Source: Lachnospiraceae bacterium (GTDB lineage Bacteria > Bacillota > Clostridia > Lachnospirales > Lachnospiraceae). Taken from it: 8,274 bases of DNA. The stretch lies in NCBI GenBank assembly GCA_017380975.1, contig JAFOCX010000137.1, forward strand, positions 1 through 8,274. Direction: 5' to 3'. Numbering within the stretch: the stretch's first letter is position 1; every line of letters starts with the position of its first letter. Under the pieces are notes generated by a model that made no database searches, had not been told where the DNA came from, and saw only the letters and a list, made by a program, of their open reading frames with translations. Of the stretch, positions 1-7,662 are shown piece by piece. The translations under genes were made by a program, and so were the position numbers.

Positions 1-984
1 CGGACGACCGTCATCCAATCCAAATCTTAAGCGAAGGACTTTCTGCTCTCGCTCAGTTAATGTTTCAAGCACTTCTGTCAGCTGTTCCCGCAGAAGTGTG
101 TATGTCGCCGCATCTGCAGGGACCATTACCTGTTCATCCTGAATAAAGTCTCCCAAATGACTGTCTTCCTCTTCTCCGATCGGAGTTTCCAAAGAAACCG
201 GATCCATGGAGATCTTCATCACTTCACGAACACGCTCTACCGGTATTTCCATGGCTGCCGCTACTTCATCCGGGGACGGTTCCCTCCCCAGCGTCTGTAC
301 CAACTGTCTCTGGGTTCGGATCAAACGATTGATCGTTTCAACCATATGAACCGGAATCCGGATCGTACGCGCCTGATCGGCGATCGCGCGTGTGATTGCC
401 TGACGGATCCACCATGTGGCATACGTGCTGAATTTATAACCTTTTTTATATTCAAATTTTTCTACCGCTTTAATGAGACCTAAATTTCCCTCCTGAATCA
501 GATCCAGAAACTGCATGCCTCTGCCCATATACCGTTTGGCAATGCTTACTACCAGACGCAGATTGGACTCCGCCAGTGTTCGCTTTGCCTCCTCATCGCC
601 AAGCTCGATCCGTTTTGCCAGTTCGATCTCTTCCTCCGTGGAAAGAAGCGGTACTTTACCGATTTCTTTTAAATACATGCGGATCGGATCATCCAATGCA
701 ATACCATCCGGAACAGACAGATCGATGTGCTCCACATCCACCTCTTCCTTCGGATCCTCATCCAGAAACAATTCCGAATCAGTGTCTTCGTCCATCGACA
801 TCCGCATTACATCAATCTTTTTACTTTCCAGAAAGTCATAGATATAGTCCAGCTTTTCAGACGAAAGGTCTTCATCCGCAAACATATCCAGGATTTCTTT
901 CTGGTCCAGAACATTCTTTTTCTTTTTGGCAGACGCCAAAAGCCTGTCCAGTTTATCCTCTAATGTAAGCACTTTTTCATCCAT
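1..984 (-). CDS. rpoD: RNA polymerase primary sigma factor RpoD/SigA (3' end cut by window edge)
   Basis: This is the housekeeping sigma-70 factor, which directs core RNA polymerase to -10/-35 promoters. The 328 visible residues read without interruption from ATG at 984 to base 1. An acidic and lysine-rich N-terminal region 1.1 spans about residues 1-80. Region 1.2 is about 97-135 ([18 protein letters not shown]). Region 2 is about 139-209 and holds [12 protein letters not shown], the core-binding stretch [17 protein letters not shown], and the -10 melting/recognition helix [16 protein letters not shown]. Region 3 is about 212-285 and includes the sigma-finger stretch [14 protein letters not shown]. 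Region 4.1 begins at about 308 ([15 protein letters not shown]). The region 4.2 helix-turn-helix that reads the -35 box, probably some 40 residues, lies outside the window. The order of all regions, including 1.1, marks a primary rather than an alternative sigma factor. An AAAGGATGGG Shine-Dalgarno-like stretch precedes the ATG. The gene follows dnaG by 28 nt. Confidence 0.98.
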   Translation of the reverse strand, partial: MDEKVLTLEDKLDRLLASAKKKKNVLDQKEILDMFADEDLSSEKLDYIYDFLESKKIDVMRMSMDEDTDSELFLDEDPKEEVDVEHIDLSVPDGIALDDPIRMYLKEIGKVPLLSTEEEIELAKRIELGDEEAKRTLAESNLRLVVSIAKRYMGRGMQFLDLIQEGNLGLIKAVEKFEYKKGYKFSTYATWWIRQAITRAIADQARTIRIPVHMVETINRLIRTQRQLVQTLGREPSPDEVAAAMEIPVERVREVMKISMDPVSLETPIGEEEDSHLGDFIQDEQVMVPADAATYTLLREQLTEVLETLTEREQKVLRLRFGLDDGRP

Positions 985-1012
985 AACTTCCCATCCTTTC
1001 AGGCTTTCCTGA

Positions 1013-2779
1013 TCAATCCAGCGATATCTTCAGGTTTGCCAGTTCAGACTGCTGTCTGATGATTTTCTGTAACTGCGCAATATCGGTTGCTCTTCTGCTC
1101 TGTACCTCCAGACTGTTCTTTTTGATCTTTTTCACAGTCTCAGAGAACGCCTTCTTTTGTTCTTCATTATTTAAAGACTCAGCAAGGCTCGCATGAAAGA
1201 GCGCTGCCACCTCCCTGTATTGTTCCTCACCTTCAATAAAACGATTCAAAATCTGAGCAGGGTTAATATTTCCTTTTTTATGCTCTTCGAATACCATTCC
1301 TGCGACTTCCTGATAAAGTTCATCGATAAAATCTTCCGGAGCAATGATCCCTTCAATCTTATCAAACAGTTCCGGTCGTTCGATCAGCCAGGTCAATAAT
1401 AACCTCTGTGATTTTTTAATGCCGTCTTCTTTATCTTTTTTCTGCTTCGCACGCACACTTCCGTCGGTTTCTTTCGGTTTTACTCCGACTCCGATCTGTC
1501 CGCCAAGCGTTGCCACAAGACGTTTCAGATCGTCCAATGGGATCATATACTCGCGTGCAACTGCTTCTGTATAATTGTCTCGTTCCAGTTTTTCGGAAAA
1601 CTCTAATAATTTTCTTGCAACCGCATTGTAAAAACCGGTCTTTGATTCCGGATCCTGCATATTATACTCGCTTCGGATCACGGAGATCTCAAACATAAAG
1701 CTGTTTACTGCACGGTCAATTCGCTTCTGGAACTCATCCTGACCAAGATTTTTGATAAATTCGTCCGGATCTTTATATGGCTTCATGTCTAAAACTTTTA
1801 CGGACATTCCCACTTCTTTCAGGATCGGGATCGCTCGAAGTGCTGCTCTCACACCGGCTCCGTCACTGTCGTAAGTCAGAACCACCTGATCCGTATAACG
1901 TTTCAGCAGAACTGCATGCTGAGAAGTGAATGCGGTTCCCAGAGATGCCACTGCATTGGTAAATCCTGCCTGGTGAAGTGCGATCACATCCATATATCCT
2001 TCACAGATCAGCATATACTTTGCCCTTGATGTGCGAGCATAATTCAGACCGTAAAGATTTCGGCTCTTATCAAACAATTTTGTCTCCGGAGAGTTCAGAT
2101 ACTTCGGTTCTCCCTCTCCCATCACTCGTCCGCCAAATCCGATCACACGGTTATTCACATCCAGGATCGGAAACATCACGCGATTCCAGAATTTATCGTG
2201 AGCACCTCGCTCTTCAATAAAGAAGAGTCCGGTCTCTTTTAAGATCGCATCCGAATAGCCCTTCGAACGCATATATTGATACAAGTCATTTGACGTCTTA
2301 TTTGCAAAACCAAGGCCAAACCGTTTGATCGTCTCATCCGTCAACTGACGGCGTTTTAAATAATCATATCCGATCTTTCCGTGCGGCTGCTTTAACTGAT
2401 AATAAAAATAGTTGGCCGCCAGTCGGTTAATCTCCAGCAATGTGTTTTTCAGATCTGCAGCCGCCTTGGCTTCCTTCGTATATTCTACTTCCGGAAGCGT
2501 GATCCCAACACGATCCGCCAGCATCTTCACTGCTTCTACAAAGGAATAGTTTTCATATTCCATTACAAATGTGATCACATTTCCTCCGGCTCCGCAGCCA
2601 AAACAATAATACATCTGTTTTCCCGGAGAGACGGAAAAGGATGGAGATTTCTCATTATGGAAGGGACACAGACCAAAGTAATTGGCACCCTTCTTTTTTA
2701 AATTGACGTACTGGGAAATCACATCTACAATGTCATTCCTCGTTCGTACCTCTTCTATCACATCATCCGGATAATACAT
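1013..2779 (-). CDS. dnaG: DNA primase DnaG
   Basis: DnaG makes the short RNA primers for lagging-strand and origin synthesis at the replication fork, working with the replicative helicase. The 588-residue length is normal for the family. A CHC2 zinc-binding domain occupies about residues 1-100, with C38, H41, C59 and C62 as ligands ([11 protein letters not shown] and CFGCGAGGN). The catalytic core follows, with a TOPRIM fold at about 253-340: the acidic glutamate E260 (ICEGYMDVI), D304 and D306 (YDSDGA), and the KDPDEF acidic motif at 336-341. The C-terminal part from about 450 is the helical helicase-interaction region and is less conserved. A strong GGAGG lies 6 nt before the ATG at 2779. 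The gene sits 28 nt after dgt and 28 nt before rpoD, an arrangement that ties primer synthesis to the housekeeping sigma factor, as in the macromolecular-synthesis operons of many bacteria. Confidence 0.98.
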   Translation of the reverse strand: MYYPDDVIEEVRTRNDIVDVISQYVNLKKKGANYFGLCPFHNEKSPSFSVSPGKQMYYCFGCGAGGNVITFVMEYENYSFVEAVKMLADRVGITLPEVEYTKEAKAAADLKNTLLEINRLAANYFYYQLKQPHGKIGYDYLKRRQLTDETIKRFGLGFANKTSNDLYQYMRSKGYSDAILKETGLFFIEERGAHDKFWNRVMFPILDVNNRVIGFGGRVMGEGEPKYLNSPETKLFDKSRNLYGLNYARTSRAKYMLICEGYMDVIALHQAGFTNAVASLGTAFTSQHAVLLKRYTDQVVLTYDSDGAGVRAALRAIPILKEVGMSVKVLDMKPYKDPDEFIKNLGQDEFQKRIDRAVNSFMFEISVIRSEYNMQDPESKTGFYNAVARKLLEFSEKLERDNYTEAVAREYMIPLDDLKRLVATLGGQIGVGVKPKETDGSVRAKQKKDKEDGIKKSQRLLLTWLIERPELFDKIEGIIAPEDFIDELYQEVAGMVFEEHKKGNINPAQILNRFIEGEEQYREVAALFHASLAESLNNEEQKKAFSETVKKIKKNSLEVQSRRATDIAQLQKIIRQQSELANLKISLD

Positions 2780-2807
2780 CGATTTCCTCCATCGTTTCTA
2801 TTGTTTC

Positions 2808-3815
2808 TTATGCCTTCCATGCCTTCGGAACAAAGAGTTCTTCAAACTTGTCAATGGCATAGCGGTCGCTCATACCTGCAATGTAATCGCACACCACCCG
2901 TTCTTTATCTTCCAGCCAGTCATCCATCATCGTCAGATATTCCTCCGGAAGCTGCTCCACATGATCCATATAATACTGATACAGACTTACGATCAGCTGC
3001 TGTGCTTTATACTCTTCCTTTTTAGCCGCCGGATTTTTATATACATTGTCAAACATCCATTGACGAAGATTCTTCATCGCACCTTCTACATCCGAAGACA
3101 TATGAATGTCAGGTTTATCCATACTGTTTAAAATAATATCATGAACCATAATATCCAGACGTTCCTTTACGGAATTTCCCAAAATCTCAGCATATTCCTT
3201 TGGAATGTCATGCTCTGTAATGATCTTTCCTCGGATCGCATCGTCGATATCATGGTTAATATAAGCTATTTTATCGGAAAAACGTACGATTTTTCCTTCC
3301 AGTGTAGCAGGCATACGTGCAGATCCGTGATTTAGGATTCCGTCACGAACCTCTTTGGTCAGATTCAGACCGCGGCCCTTTTTCTCTAACACCTCAACCA
3401 CACGCACACTCTGTCGATAATGTGCAAATCCCTCTTCACAGATCTCATTTAATATGTACTCGCCTGCATGACCAAACGGAGTGTGACCAAGGTCATGTCC
3501 AAGGGCGATTGCCTCTGTCAGACTTTCATTCAGCCTCAATGCTTTAGCGATCGTTCGGGCGATCTGGGAAACTTCTAATGTATGAGTCAGGCGAGTCCGG
3601 TAGTGATCTCCTTCCGGCGCAAGAAATACCTGTGTTTTATGCTTTAATCTTCGGAATGACTTACAATGCACAATGCGGTCACGGTCTCTCTGATACGCAG
3701 GGCGAATGTCGCAGGGCTGCTCCCAGCGCTCTCTTCCCTTCGTTTCACTGCTCAATGCAGCGTAAGGACTTAAATTCTCACGCTCCCACTGTTCCATCGT
3801 TTCTCTGATACTCAA
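2808..3815 (-). CDS. dgt: dGTPase-like deoxynucleoside triphosphate triphosphohydrolase (HD domain)
   Basis: Family members hydrolyse dNTPs to the nucleoside plus tripolyphosphate and so trim nucleotide pools; the exact substrate preference cannot be read from sequence. From the TTG start chosen here the protein has 335 residues. The HD metal-site residues are all present: H78 (RLTHTLEVSQ), H107-D108 (LGHDLGHTPFGHAGE, with H111 and H116) and D181 (RFSDKIAYINHDIDDA). The N-terminal SPYAALSSETKGR and the FRRLKHKTQVF stretch are typical of the dGTPase family. The C-terminal third matches the HD-associated region. The reading frame is open up to an ATG at 3860 (350 residues), but that ATG has no Shine-Dalgarno and lies about 14 nt from the predicted transcription start. 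The TTG at 3815 has AAAGGAGG 8 nt upstream and gives MSIRETMEQWERENLSPYA, which looks like a family N-terminus. It leads the dgt-dnaG-rpoD cluster. Confidence 0.95.
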   Translation of the reverse strand: MSIRETMEQWERENLSPYAALSSETKGRERWEQPCDIRPAYQRDRDRIVHCKSFRRLKHKTQVFLAPEGDHYRTRLTHTLEVSQIARTIAKALRLNESLTEAIALGHDLGHTPFGHAGEYILNEICEEGFAHYRQSVRVVEVLEKKGRGLNLTKEVRDGILNHGSARMPATLEGKIVRFSDKIAYINHDIDDAIRGKIITEHDIPKEYAEILGNSVKERLDIMVHDIILNSMDKPDIHMSSDVEGAMKNLRQWMFDNVYKNPAAKKEEYKAQQLIVSLYQYYMDHVEQLPEEYLTMMDDWLEDKERVVCDYIAGMSDRYAIDKFEELFVPKAWKA

Positions 3816-3823
3816 ACAGACCG

Positions 3824-3831
3824 CCTCCTTT
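3824..3831 (-). promoter_or_regulatory. Shine-Dalgarno sequence that sets a TTG start for dgt
   Basis: On the minus strand the sequence AAAGGAGG is followed after 8 nt by TTG at 3815, in frame with dgt. It is among the strongest ribosome-binding sites in the window and lies inside the longer reading frame that begins with ATG at 3860. The latter has nothing resembling a ribosome-binding site. This is the main reason for shortening dgt by 15 codons. Confidence 0.8.
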
Positions 3832-3835
3832 GTGT

Positions 3836-3859
3836 TTGGCTGCTGCCAATACTCTGGCA
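3836..3859 (-). promoter_or_regulatory. Two overlapping, mutually exclusive small hairpins in the dgt leader
   Basis: On the minus strand TGCCA (3859-3855) can pair with TGGCA (3848-3844) across a 6-nt loop. TTGGC (3849-3845) can instead pair with GCCAA (3840-3836) across a 4-nt AGCA loop. Both use the same central segment, so only one can form at a time, and the second ends 4 nt before the AAAGGAGG site. The stems are only 5 bp, so this may be chance. If dgt really began at 3860, this stretch would be coding. Confidence 0.3.
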
Positions 3860-3880
3860 TTTTACATTCACGATATCCTT

Positions 3881-3909
3881 ATTATATCACAATGGAAGTA
3901 TTTTTAGAA
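3881..3909 (-). promoter_or_regulatory. Extended -10 promoter for the dgt-dnaG-rpoD cluster
   Basis: On the minus strand TATAAT occupies 3886-3881 and is preceded directly by TGA (3889-3887), giving a perfect extended -10 (TGnTATAAT). The hexamer 17 nt upstream, TTCTAA at 3909-3904, matches the TTGACA consensus at only three positions; a weak -35 is usual for extended -10 promoters. Initiation would fall near 3874, giving a leader of about 59 nt to the TTG start of dgt. This is the only clear sigma-A-type promoter I found between the S8 protease gene and dgt. Confidence 0.7.
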
Positions 3910-3944
3910 CTATTTTCACACATCAAAGTTCGACAAACCCGGAT

Positions 3945-5681
3945 TTACTTTGGAATACTATCTGTCACACACAAAGCACCATATCCGACACGCGGATTCG
4001 GATATTCCGTCTCACCCGGGATCGGTCTGGCTCCTTTGCGCAAATATGCTTTTACCTTATCGCCATACAAATATGGATCGTTTCCCATGACGATTCCCCA
4101 TTCCATCAACAGTGCTGCTGCTCCTGCTGCCAATGGAGCCGCAAAGGAAGTACCTGTTACCGGAGCGTATCCGCCTCCTCTCTGCGGAGCTATGATGCCG
4201 ACTCCCGGCGCAGCAAGATCCGGTTTTGGAATCTGATAATCCCTCGTATTTCCTCTTCCGGAAAAGGAAGCATACGTCATGACAGTATCATCATACGCTC
4301 CAACTGAAAGAGGCCTTAATGCAGTAGAGGGAACTGTTAGAGTTGTTTCCGGTGTCGGCCGTAAAAATCTGGTTGAACGATTTCGGGCGCCTGCAGATGG
4401 CAGCCAAAAATCATATCTCCCATTCACAATATTGCGAGGACGCAGCGTAAACTTCCAAATCCCGCTCTCGATATACCTGTCATTAGGAAGGAACTCAAAA
4501 TATACTTCCTGTGATTCTGAAAATGGATTCGGCTCTCCGTAATACACCAGCACTCTGGTTCCTCCCATATCAACTTCTGTCGGTCCGATTCTTTGTAAGA
4601 TCGATTGCGTGATCTTTCCCGATGGATCTGTGAGAAAGATTTCAAATTCATCGATATAATGTTTCCACAGCTGCACACTAAACCCGGTCTCGTACGGTGC
4701 CACAGAAAGTTCGACACTTGAATCTACGTTCTCTGACACTTTCCCGGTCCTCTGCAAACGTCCTTCTGTGTGTCCTGCCTTATCACCTTCATTTCCCGTT
4801 CCAATCACAAAAACACTGCGGCCAACTTCTGCAAGCTGGTCGATATATCGCTCAAACAAACCACTTCCATCATGGGAACCGTAGGAATTGCCAAAACTTA
4901 AATTGACCGCGATCGGTCTTCCCAGTTCTGAGGCCTTACTTACAACAAAATCAAGTCCTTTCATTACTTGTGTTGTTCTCGGAAATCCATTCGGATCCGA
5001 TATCCCCAGCCGCACAACGATTAAATCACTCTCATACGCCGCCCCGCGATATCTTCCATCACTCTCTCGACCATTCCCGGCTGCAATTCCCGCCACGGCT
5101 GTGCCATGCCCGGACGGATCCGAGGTCCGAATCCTTTGTTCTCCTTCCTCTCTGCTCTCCAAACGAAGGGCCTGATCAATCTCTTCCTTTGTAAACACCT
5201 GTCCCAACACCTGATCCTGCAAGAACAAGATTCTGGAGCTTCCGTCTTCATTTCTAAAATCCTTATGAAACAGATCAATTCCGGAATCCACAATGCCGAT
5301 CAGAACTCCGCGTCCGCTCAGCTGCAATGGCTCTGCAGACTGCACAGGCAAAAAACAAGAGGCTGCTCTTGCTTGATTCAAAGCAAAATACAGCCTCTTT
5401 GGTTTCTCTGCATATTCAATTTCTTGTGTATCTGTAATAACGATTTCCACCAGCTGCTCCGGAATCTCCAGAATCGCATAATTTCCGTGCAACTCCTGTA
5501 TCCCGACCTCAGGAAATCTCTGCTGCAACGCTTCGCGCAACCCTCCGCTGTATTTGACGATAATCTCCCAGACGTTCGTTTCCGGATCAAATCCGACATT
5601 TAATTCCTCGGTTCGCACCCGGTCACGCTCCGGTAAGGAAAGCGCCAAATTCAACAGATTTTCTGCTTTTTGACTGGTCAT
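3945..5681 (-). CDS. S8 (subtilisin-like) serine peptidase of the Csp type
   Basis: The 578-residue protein has an N-terminal prodomain-like segment (about 1-105) and a subtilase domain with all catalytic residues: D132 (GIVDSGID), H192 (SGHGTAVAGIAAG), oxyanion-hole N297 (GTGNEG) and S512 (GTSFAAPLAAGAAAL). A beta-rich stretch at about 320-435 is inserted between N297 and S512, matching the jelly-roll insertion of clostridial Csp proteases. In some spore formers Csp proteases activate the cortex hydrolase SleC during germination; many Lachnospiraceae carry related proteins of unknown role, so the substrate here is open. There is no signal peptide, so it would act in the cytosol or a spore compartment. 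The frame is open to a TTG at 5759 that overlaps the transporter gene and lacks a ribosome-binding site. ATG 5681 has AGGGA 6 nt upstream and gives MTSQKAENLLNLAL, a family-like start. No hairpin terminator follows the stop. Confidence 0.92.
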   Translation of the reverse strand: MTSQKAENLLNLALSLPERDRVRTEELNVGFDPETNVWEIIVKYSGGLREALQQRFPEVGIQELHGNYAILEIPEQLVEIVITDTQEIEYAEKPKRLYFALNQARAASCFLPVQSAEPLQLSGRGVLIGIVDSGIDLFHKDFRNEDGSSRILFLQDQVLGQVFTKEEIDQALRLESREEGEQRIRTSDPSGHGTAVAGIAAGNGRESDGRYRGAAYESDLIVVRLGISDPNGFPRTTQVMKGLDFVVSKASELGRPIAVNLSFGNSYGSHDGSGLFERYIDQLAEVGRSVFVIGTGNEGDKAGHTEGRLQRTGKVSENVDSSVELSVAPYETGFSVQLWKHYIDEFEIFLTDPSGKITQSILQRIGPTEVDMGGTRVLVYYGEPNPFSESQEVYFEFLPNDRYIESGIWKFTLRPRNIVNGRYDFWLPSAGARNRSTRFLRPTPETTLTVPSTALRPLSVGAYDDTVMTYASFSGRGNTRDYQIPKPDLAAPGVGIIAPQRGGGYAPVTGTSFAAPLAAGAAALLMEWGIVMGNDPYLYGDKVKAYLRKGARPIPGETEYPNPRVGYGALCVTDSIPK

Positions 5682-5742
5682 GGCAAATCCCTGATGCTTT
5701 TTAACATAAGTATGCAGCCAATAAAGTGCACATGCAGTTATA

Positions 5743-6702
5743 TTATCCGAATACTGCAAATGTCTGCATGATATACATGAAAACAGGAATCGTACACATG
5801 CTGATGATCGTCGTCATCGTGATCACCGTGCAGGCGAACTCATAATCACTGTCATACTGTCTCGCCATAATACCCATCTGAGTCATAGCCGGCATCGTTG
5901 ATAACATAAAGAACACCTGCTTCATCATCGGAGCGATCGGCATCATACGCAGGAACAAGATCGACATGATCGGAACCAGAATAAATCTTGCAGCCAAAGC
6001 CGCAAACAGATCACGGCCAAATGCCATGGAAGACTTATCCATATTTCGAATTACGCTTCCGATAAAGAACAATGCAAGTGGGGAAGTTACACCACTGATC
6101 ATCGTCAACGGTTTCTGCACGAAATCCGGAAGCTCAATTCCGATCAGAACCACGAGAATACCGCAGATCATACCCATGATCGGAGGATTGATCAGCTTCT
6201 TTAAGTTCTCAAGAAACTGGGATTTACCATCTGTATTCTGAACTTTTCCTCTCTGAAGCAGCCAGATACCGATGGTCCAGAAAGTCACGGTATTGGCTAT
6301 GTAAAAGATTACGCCGATCGTAGAAACATTTTCACCCCAAAGGGCCTGAATAACCGGGAATCCGATAAATACCACGTTAGGGAACGCCGAGGCGGCAATA
6401 AACGTACTGGTTCGTTTTTCACTCACCCGAAACACCTTGCTTGCAAGCGCACCCACGAGAATGCTCATCAGCGTCACACCAAAGGTTACAGGAAGTTTGG
6501 TTACCAGATCGAACAGATTCTCTCTGGTTCCCACATCCTTGTAAATATTGTAAAACATATAAAATGGGATCGTAGCCTGGATAGTGAACTTGGAAAGGAA
6601 ATCCATACCGGCTTTTCCAAACCATGGCTTACCTGTAAAATAATATCCCAGGCCAATGATCGTCATTAATGCAAAAACACTTTTTATCGACTGTAATACC
6701 AT
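5743..6702 (-). CDS. AEC-family (auxin efflux carrier-like) membrane transporter
   Basis: This is an inner-membrane secondary transporter of 319 residues, normal for the family. About ten hydrophobic segments are visible, near residues 5-23, 38-55, 68-89, 100-121, 127-149, 173-191, 203-219, 233-252, 262-281 and 290-312, arranged as two halves of five. The first half carries AFPNVVFIGFPV (106-117) and the second MPAMTQMGIMARQYDSD (270-286); these are the family's helix-breaking conserved stretches. Known bacterial members export or exchange small organic anions such as malate, but the substrate cannot be told from sequence. GGAGGT lies 6 nt before the ATG at 6702. The gene begins 40 nt after the SufB-type gene with no terminator between, so it could be read on the same transcript. 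The link to iron-sulfur assembly is positional only. Confidence 0.94.
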   Translation of the reverse strand: MVLQSIKSVFALMTIIGLGYYFTGKPWFGKAGMDFLSKFTIQATIPFYMFYNIYKDVGTRENLFDLVTKLPVTFGVTLMSILVGALASKVFRVSEKRTSTFIAASAFPNVVFIGFPVIQALWGENVSTIGVIFYIANTVTFWTIGIWLLQRGKVQNTDGKSQFLENLKKLINPPIMGMICGILVVLIGIELPDFVQKPLTMISGVTSPLALFFIGSVIRNMDKSSMAFGRDLFAALAARFILVPIMSILFLRMMPIAPMMKQVFFMLSTMPAMTQMGIMARQYDSDYEFACTVITMTTIISMCTIPVFMYIMQTFAVFG

Positions 6703-6742
6703 AATACTACCTCCGTATCTACCAGTCTCACGCTGTTTCTTC

Positions 6743-7660
6743 TTATTTTAAGAAACCATTTACAATCTGTTCTTCTGCTTCCTGCTCTGTCAGGCCGAGT
6801 GTCATCAGTTTGATGATCTGTTCACCTGCGATCTTACCGATCGCCGCTTCATGAATGAGCGCTGCATCCGGATGGTTTGCTGTGATCTCCGGAAGAGAAC
6901 TGATCTTTGCATGGTCCATGATGATCGCATCGCACTCTGTATGACCGCTGCAGGCTGCATTTCCGATCAGATTGGAATAGAACATCTGCTTGGAATGGTC
7001 TCGTGCAACAGAACGGGAACTGATCTTCGCACTGGAATTCGCACCGTCCATGGAAACATCAAAGCGGCTGTCCGCATACTGAGTGCCGTGAGTCATCAGA
7101 CGTTCCTGCACGATCAGTTTTGCACCCTCTTTTAAGTGGGCGATCGTCTCGCGCTTTGTAGAATCAATGCCTTTGATCTGAACAGACTCCATCTCCATAA
7201 CACCACCATCTTCAATGGTGATCTCTGTGCGCGGATTCATAATATTTTCGCCTGTGCCTTCACCCTGGCCATAATGCTTCTCTACATATTTTAATTTCGC
7301 ATTCTTGCCGATAAAGAAACGATGAATACCATCGTGACGAGACTCTTTCGCACCGCCATTGTGGATGCCGCAGCCGGCAACGATCGTCACATCAGAATCT
7401 TCTCCGATGTAGAAATCATTGCATACAGCCTCGTTGATACCGGACATGCTCAAAATAACCGGAATGTGTACACTCTCGCGTTTTGTGCCCGGCTTAATAT
7501 GCACGTCAATGCCGGTTCCGTCTTCACGCGGGATAATATCAATATTTTCTGTTGTACCGCGTCCCATAGAAAGACCGTTGGCGCGGATGTTGTAAGCTCC
7601 CTGCGGAATCTCATGAAGTCCCGCAACTTTTTCTAATAAATCACGAAGAATCGGATCCAT
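6743..7660 (-). CDS. sufB: SufB/SufD-family iron-sulfur cluster assembly protein (short, SufB-like core)
   Basis: Partner of the SufC ATPase; the SufB-SufC complex is the platform on which Fe-S clusters are built. The protein has 305 residues, well short of a classical SufB (about 470-495) or SufD (about 420), and consists of little more than the beta-helix core and the C-terminal SufC-binding helices. SufB-like residues are present near the C-terminus: C243 in TECDAIIMD, likely the position of E. coli SufB C405, and H270-E271 in ALIHEAAIGKI, where SufB carries its His-Glu pair. Other cysteines are C80, C97 and C237. These alignments are from memory, not computed. The ATG is 2 nt after the sufC stop with GGAGG 7 nt upstream, a tightly coupled pair. 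This architecture fits the minimal SUF-like (SMS) system known from methanogens and strict anaerobes. Generic pipelines may label it SufD; the motifs favour SufB. Confidence 0.92.
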   Translation of the reverse strand: MDPILRDLLEKVAGLHEIPQGAYNIRANGLSMGRGTTENIDIIPREDGTGIDVHIKPGTKRESVHIPVILSMSGINEAVCNDFYIGEDSDVTIVAGCGIHNGGAKESRHDGIHRFFIGKNAKLKYVEKHYGQGEGTGENIMNPRTEITIEDGGVMEMESVQIKGIDSTKRETIAHLKEGAKLIVQERLMTHGTQYADSRFDVSMDGANSSAKISSRSVARDHSKQMFYSNLIGNAACSGHTECDAIIMDHAKISSLPEITANHPDAALIHEAAIGKIAGEQIIKLMTLGLTEQEAEEQIVNGFLK

Positions 7661-7662
7661 CC

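Noticed and set aside
323..338. Inverted repeat AAACGAT-TG-ATCGTTT within rpoD
   Set aside because: It sits in the conserved coding stretch VETINRLI of region 3 and has a 2-nt centre, so codon choice explains it; there is no sign of an operator.
576..968. 130-codon plus-strand open frame antisense to rpoD
   Set aside because: The opposite strand encodes conserved sigma-70 regions 1 and 2; the plus-strand translation is low complexity and unlike any family I know.
3923..3946. Possible terminator around the AAATCCGGGTTT near-palindrome after the S8 stop codon
   Set aside because: The pairing is imperfect and short, and no T-run follows on the minus strand.
5106..5603. 165-codon open frame on the plus strand inside the S8 protease gene
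   Set aside because: It lies fully antisense to a gene with clear catalytic motifs, its translation has no recognisable domain, and I saw no convincing ribosome-binding site. It is a shadow frame.
6703..6742. TGGTAGATA as a possible extended -10 ahead of the AEC transporter
   Set aside because: The hexamer matches TATAAT at only three positions and there is no -35 at a proper distance.
6851..7636. Two plus-strand open frames of about 94 and 104 codons opposite the SufB-type gene
   Set aside because: Antisense shadows of a well-supported gene, with no domain content.
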